Shown here in pieces: positions 60,162 through 64,000 of a stretch of 64,000 nt of DNA (within the stretch, counting starts at the first letter, position 1; each line of letters opens with the position of its first letter). A model generated the notes under the pieces. That model was given only the letters and a program-made list of their open reading frames with translations. It had not been told where the DNA came from and made no database searches. The translations under genes were made by a program, and so were the position numbers. Source of the DNA: Synechococcus sp. ATX 2A4 (GTDB lineage Bacteria > Cyanobacteriota > Cyanobacteriia > PCC-6307 > Cyanobiaceae); the NCBI RefSeq assembly GCF_024346375.1, contig NZ_JAGQCV010000011.1:1-64000 (forward strand), given 5' to 3'.

Positions 60162-61243
60162 CAGACCGCCTCCGGCCAGGCGAGGTGCTGGCGGGCGGCG
60201 GCGGTGGCGATGCGGCCGCGCGGGGTGCGCTGCAGGAAGCCCAGTTGCAGCAGGAAGGGCTCCACCACCGTTTCCAGCGTGACCGGGTCTTCCCCCAGGC
60301 CGGCGGCCAGGGTGTCGAGGCCCACCGGACCACCGCCGTAGCCCTCCAGCAGCAGCTGCAGCAGCCGCCGGTCGCTGGCATCGAGGCCGCGGGCATCCAC
60401 GCGGTGCAGGCTGAGCGCTTCGGCCACCAGCGGCGCATCGATGCAGGCGTGGCCGCGCACGCTGGCCACATCCCGGACGCGGCGCAGCAGGCGGTTGGCG
60501 ATCCGGGGGGTGCCGCGGCAGCGGCGGGCCACCTCAATCGCGGCATCAGCACCGAGCTCCAGCTTCAGCAGGCCGGCGGCCCGCTCCACGATCGCCTGCA
60601 GATCGGGCAGGTCGTAGAACTCCAGCCGCTGGATCAACCCGAAGCGATCCCGCAGCGGTGAACTCAGCGCTCCCGCCCGGGTGGTGGCCCCCACCAGCGT
60701 GAACGGCGCCAGCGGCACGGCGCGGGTGCGGGCCGTGGTGCCCTTGCCCACGGTGAGGTCCAGCCGGCAGTCCTCCATGGCGGGGTAAAGCAGTTCTTCC
60801 GCCACCCGGTTGAGCCGGTGGATCTCATCGATGAACAGCAGATCGTGCGGCTGCAGGTTCATCAGCAGCCCGACGATGTCGCGCGGGCGCTCCAGCGCCG
60901 GCGCACTGGTGATGCGGCAGCGCACCCCCAGCTCCTCGGCCAGCACCAGGGCCATGGTGGTCTTGCCGAGGCCAGGGGGGCCGTAGAGCAGCACGTGATC
61001 CAGCGCATCGCCGCGGTTGCGGGTGGCCTCCACCGCAATCGCCAGCACCTGCTTGAGCTCCCGCTGGCCGATGTAATCGTCGAGCCGGCGCGGGCGGAGC
61101 GTGTCCTCCCGCAGGGCCCGCGGGGCTTCGGCCGCCTCGGCGGTGTTGGCTGCGCCGTCGTCCGGATGGGGCTGTGCATCCACCAGGCGTCTGGAGCCCT
61201 TGCCGGAGGCTCGATCGGACGGGCCGGAGGACACGATCGCCAT
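60161..61243 (-). CDS. ruvB: Holliday junction branch-migration ATPase RuvB
   Basis: Motor of the RuvAB complex that moves Holliday junctions. From the ATG ending at 61243 it has 360 residues. A non-conserved N-terminal stretch (1-40) precedes [20 protein letters not shown]; Walker A is [18 protein letters not shown], Walker [21 protein letters not shown], sensor 1 [20 protein letters not shown] and the winged helix is in the C-terminal part ([17 protein letters not shown]). First gene of a tightly coupled set and divergent from smpB. Confidence 0.97.
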   Translation of the reverse strand: MAIVSSGPSDRASGKGSRRLVDAQPHPDDGAANTAEAAEAPRALREDTLRPRRLDDYIGQRELKQVLAIAVEATRNRGDALDHVLLYGPPGLGKTTMALVLAEELGVRCRITSAPALERPRDIVGLLMNLQPHDLLFIDEIHRLNRVAEELLYPAMEDCRLDLTVGKGTTARTRAVPLAPFTLVGATTRAGALSSPLRDRFGLIQRLEFYDLPDLQAIVERAAGLLKLELGADAAIEVARRCRGTPRIANRLLRRVRDVASVRGHACIDAPLVAEALSLHRVDARGLDASDRRLLQLLLEGYGGGPVGLDTLAAGLGEDPVTLETVVEPFLLQLGFLQRTPRGRIATAAARQHLAWPEAV

Positions 61244-61302
61244 GCCAGGAGCGTAGGCAGGACCGGGCCTGCTTAGGGTCGGGCCAGGGGCCGGGGGTGG
61301 CA

Positions 61303-61800
61303 ATGGCGAAGGCAGCGGGAAAGAAAGCCGCACGGGCAGCCCGTGATGCGGCCAACCGGCTGCTGGCCGACAACCGCTTCGCCCGTCACCAGTACGAGAT
61401 TCTCGAAACACTGGAAACCGGCCTGGAGCTGGTGGGCACCGAGGTGAAGTCGATCCGGGCCGGCAAGGCCAACCTGCGCGACGGCTTCTGCCTGATCCGC
61501 AAGGGGGAACTGCAGCTGCACAACGTGCACATCTCTCCCCACAGCTATGCCGGCGCCTTCTTCAACCACGAGCCACTGCGCACCCGCAAGCTGCTGGCCC
61601 ATCGCCGCGAGATCGACAAGCTGCGCATCGCCATCGACCAGAAGGGACTGACGCTGATTCCCCTGAACCTGCACCTCAAAGGCTCATGGATCAAGCTCAC
61701 GCTCGGCCTGGCCAAGGGCCGCAAGCTGCACGACAAACGCCAGGAGGAACGCCGCAAGGACGCCGACCGGGAAGTGCGCTCGGCATTGGCCCGGGGCTGA
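61303..61800 (+). CDS. smpB: tmRNA-binding protein SmpB
   Basis: Partner of tmRNA in rescue of stalled ribosomes. The 165-residue protein from ATG 61303 shows [40 protein letters not shown], the beta-barrel core, and the basic C-terminal tail ([20 protein letters not shown]) that enters the mRNA channel. It is divergent from ruvB, with 59 bases between the starts. kdsD follows on the same strand. Confidence 0.97.
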   Translation: MAKAAGKKAARAARDAANRLLADNRFARHQYEILETLETGLELVGTEVKSIRAGKANLRDGFCLIRKGELQLHNVHISPHSYAGAFFNHEPLRTRKLLAHRREIDKLRIAIDQKGLTLIPLNLHLKGSWIKLTLGLAKGRKLHDKRQEERRKDADREVRSALARG

Positions 61801-61867
61801 AACCGGCCACCGCCTCGGGCCCTGCGGCACGCCATACAGTCACCACGCTCCATCGCCAGCAGCTGCC

Positions 61868-62866
61868 ATGTCGGCATTGACCCGCTGCCTGCAGGAAGAG
61901 GCCGCTGCGATCGCCGCTGCCGCCGGCCGGATCGAAAGCCGCCAGGTGGATGCGGCCCTGGCGATGCTGGAGCGCTGCGCCGACCAGCGGGCCAAGCTCG
62001 TGATCACCGGCGTGGGCAAGAGCGGCATCGTGGCGCGGAAGATCGCCGCCACCTTCTCCTCGATCGGGCTGATGTCGCTGTACCTCAACCCGCTCGATGC
62101 CCTGCACGGTGATCTGGGCGTGGTGGCCCCGCAGGATGTGGCGCTGCTGCTCTCCAACAGCGGCGAAACCGGCGAACTGCTCGAAATCCTTCCCCACCTG
62201 CGCCGGCGCGGCACCGGCCGCATCGCCCTGGTGGGGAAACTGCAATCGAGCCTGGCTCGCGGCTGTGATGTGGTGCTCGACGCCTCGGTCGACCGGGAAG
62301 TCTGCCCGCTCAACCTGGCCCCCACCGCCAGCACAGCGGTGGCGATGGCGATCGGCGATGCCCTGGCCGCCGTGTGGATGGAGCGGCGCGGCATCTCCCC
62401 GGCCGACTTCGCCCGCAACCATCCGGCCGGTGCGCTCGGCAAGCAGCTCACGCTCACGGTGGCCGATCTGATGCTGCCCACCGCCCAGCTGCACCCTCTG
62501 GAGGAAAGCGACAGCCTCAGCGCCGTGATCGCCCTGCTCACCCGCGACGGTGCCGGTGCCTGCTGGGTGCGCCGCAGCGGGGCACCGCAGCAGCTGGCGG
62601 GCCTGATCACCGACGGTGACCTGCGCCGGGCCCTGGAACATCACGCTGCGTCGGGCTGGGCTGAGCTGTGCGCCGCCCAGCTGATGACGGCCGATCCGAT
62701 CACGGTGGGGCCCAGCATGCTGGCGGTGGAAGCGCTGGAGCGCATGGAGCGCAACAGCCGCAAGCCGATCGGCGTGCTGCCCGTGCTCGATGAGACGGGA
62801 TCCATGCTGGGCCTGCTGCGGCTGCACGACCTGATCCAGGCGGGGCTGAGCTCCAGCTTGAGCTGA
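61868..62866 (+). CDS. kdsD: Arabinose-5-phosphate isomerase (KpsF/GutQ type)
   Basis: First step of Kdo synthesis: ribulose-5-phosphate to arabinose-5-phosphate. The 332-residue protein has an N-terminal SIS domain (LVITGVGKSGIVARKIAATF, HGDLGVVAPQDVALLLSNSG, EVCPLNLAPTASTAVAMAIG) and a C-terminal CBS pair (LTVADLMLPTAQLHPLEESD, ADPITVGPSMLAVEALERME). kdsB lies just downstream, convergent, with a 43-base gap. Confidence 0.93.
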   Translation: MSALTRCLQEEAAAIAAAAGRIESRQVDAALAMLERCADQRAKLVITGVGKSGIVARKIAATFSSIGLMSLYLNPLDALHGDLGVVAPQDVALLLSNSGETGELLEILPHLRRRGTGRIALVGKLQSSLARGCDVVLDASVDREVCPLNLAPTASTAVAMAIGDALAAVWMERRGISPADFARNHPAGALGKQLTLTVADLMLPTAQLHPLEESDSLSAVIALLTRDGAGACWVRRSGAPQQLAGLITDGDLRRALEHHAASGWAELCAAQLMTADPITVGPSMLAVEALERMERNSRKPIGVLPVLDETGSMLGLLRLHDLIQAGLSSSLS

Positions 62867-62909
62867 CGGCGCGGCCCCATGGGCGCCCTCGATGGTGGGT
62901 AGGGCCCCC

Positions 62910-63767
62910 TCAGGCGGCAGCCAGGCGGCGGGCCTGCTCCAGCTGGGCGGCGGTGTCGACCGAGAGGAAATCGCCTTCCACAGGGAAGGTGCCCACCGTG
63001 ATGCCCGCCTCGATCAGCCGCAGCTGCTCCAGCTTCTCGGTGTGCTCCAGCGGCGAGTGGGGCAGCCCGTCCCAGCGGGCCAGCACGTCGGCGCGGTAGC
63101 CGTAGATGCCCACATGGCCCCAGTAGGGCGCATGGGCGTGCCACTGCTGCGGATCCTCACCGCGCACATGCGGGATGGCGGAGCGGGAGAAGTAGAGCGC
63201 GCGGCCGTCGGCGGCCAGCAGCGTCTTGACCACATTGGGATCGTGGATCTTCTCCGGCGGCATCCGGTAGATCGGGGTGAGCACCTCCGGCGTGGGCGTG
63301 CGCCGCGCGAACTCCAGCGCCATCGCATCGATCACGGCCGGATCGATGAACGGCTGATCCCCCTGCACATTGATGATCACGCTGCGGGCCGCGGCGCCGC
63401 CTGCGCCCCCCGCCCGGGCGGTGAGGGCCTCCACCACCGAGGCGAGCCGCTCGCTACCGGAACCGCAGCCGGGGCTGGTCATCAGCACCGGAAAACCCCA
63501 GCCCTCGGCCGCCGCCCGCAGCACCTCGCTGTCGGTGCAGAGCACCACGGCGGCAGGCTGCCGGGCCTGGCGACAACGCAGCAGCACCCGCTGCAGCATG
63601 GGCTGGCCGCCGATGTCGGCCATCACCTTGTTGGGCAGGCGGGACGACTCCAGCCGCGCCGGCACGGCCACCACGTAGGCCAGGGCTGGGGGGGTGGCGG
63701 AGGCGGCGTGCTCCGGCGCCGGGGCGCCGCTGCGGTGCTGCTGATCGCTCAAGCCGCTGCCCGCCAT
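62910..63767 (-). CDS. kdsB: 3-deoxy-manno-octulosonate cytidylyltransferase
   Basis: Activates Kdo with CTP for lipopolysaccharide core synthesis. From the ATG ending at 63767 (MAGSGLSDQQHRSG), 285 residues, with a variable 30-residue head. Motifs are VVAVPARLESSRLPNKVMAD (nucleotide-binding start with PAR...S.RLP.K), VVLCTDSEVL, VIINVQGDQPFIDPAVIDAM, HVGIYGYRADVL and the terminal FPVEGDFLSVDTAAQLEQAR. The presence of both kdsD and kdsB suggests a working Kdo pathway. Confidence 0.96.
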   Translation of the reverse strand: MAGSGLSDQQHRSGAPAPEHAASATPPALAYVVAVPARLESSRLPNKVMADIGGQPMLQRVLLRCRQARQPAAVVLCTDSEVLRAAAEGWGFPVLMTSPGCGSGSERLASVVEALTARAGGAGGAAARSVIINVQGDQPFIDPAVIDAMALEFARRTPTPEVLTPIYRMPPEKIHDPNVVKTLLAADGRALYFSRSAIPHVRGEDPQQWHAHAPYWGHVGIYGYRADVLARWDGLPHSPLEHTEKLEQLRLIEAGITVGTFPVEGDFLSVDTAAQLEQARRLAAA

Positions 63768-63795
63768 CTGCCGCCAAAACCCTGGTGGCGGGAGC

Positions 63796-64000
63796 CTATT
63801 CCCACAGCGCCGTGAGGCCGCGGGCCTGCCGCACCAGCGCCTCCACCCGCTCCGGTGCCGCCGCTGGCCGGCTGCCGGCCTCCATCTGCCGGTACACATC
63901 CGCCACCCGCCAGGCGGCGGTGTCGGGGTCGGCGGCATGGCGGGGGATCAGGTGCGCGTGCAGATGGCGGGCCCCCTCCCCGAAGGCGATCACATACACG
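63796..64000 (-). CDS. HIT-family protein, C-terminal part (truncated by window edge)
   Basis: The last 67 or so residues of a histidine-triad nucleotide hydrolase. The HIT motif is present as GARHLHAHLIPRH (HxHxH), preceded by a VYVIAFGEG strand. The remaining part is a helical tail (EAGSRPAAAPERVEALVRQA). The N-terminal two-thirds of the gene lie beyond position 64000. Same strand as kdsB with a 28-base gap. Confidence 0.8.
   Translation of the reverse strand, partial: VYVIAFGEGARHLHAHLIPRHAADPDTAAWRVADVYRQMEAGSRPAAAPERVEALVRQARGLTALWE

Overview
The window comes from the chromosome of a high-G+C picocyanobacterium of the Synechococcus/Cyanobium group. The evidence is a set of photosystem genes (psbH, psbN, psbI, psbK, psaC), the cyanobacterial nitrogen regulator ntcA, and many small cyanobacterium-restricted families (DUF3084, DUF3146, DUF3155, DUF3181, DUF3188, DUF3769, DUF4079, DUF1997). 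Coding is dense, GTG and TTG starts are common, and several convergent gene pairs overlap at their 3' ends. Names come from reading motifs and family resemblance; no database search was run.

Left edge (1-2.6 kb): a visibly A+T-richer island. It holds the end of an IS3-family insertion sequence and an orphan gene coding for four helix-turn-helix repeats joined to a GIY-YIG/T5orf172-like nuclease domain. From 2.6 to 8.6 kb: dcd and a CobA-like ATPase, divergent from ntcA (with a good NtcA-activated promoter), then a DUF3084 membrane protein with a YqgF-like partner, DUF3146, pth, tatA, psbH and psbN. From 8.6 to 15.3 kb: a large GH38 alpha-mannosidase lying between psbN and psbI, then a DUF3769 (LptD-like) outer-membrane protein.

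From 15.3 to 32.5 kb: leuD, leuC, cinA, a WecA-type sugar-phosphate transferase, glyA, tRNA-Arg(ACG), small conserved proteins, murJ, sfsA, amt1 (ammonium uptake), ispH, DUF1997, DUF4079, purH, an esterase and DUF3155. From 32.9 to 49.7 kb: an orphan histidine kinase, cobS, tgt, psbK, a WecG-type glycosyltransferase, a 1105-residue protein resembling the alpha/beta subunits of eukaryotic phosphorylase kinase, a Gfo/Idh oxidoreductase, a CorC-type protein with glmS, psaC, acpP-fabF, tkt and a 2-oxoglutarate oxygenase.

From 49.8 to 64 kb: a polyamine-type ABC operon (potA-D-B-C order), a sparse accessory stretch with two unrecognised membrane proteins, thiC with a TPP riboswitch, a tightly coupled five-gene operon (ruvB, TPR, M20 peptidase, DUF3188, HEAT), smpB, two Kdo-pathway genes (kdsD and kdsB) and a HIT gene cut by the window edge.

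Most of the window is core genome for carbon, nitrogen, envelope and photosystem functions. The accessory points are the left island, the mannosidase, the polyamine operon and the 53.7-55.7 kb stretch. No CRISPR array, prophage, rRNA or complete mobile element was seen.
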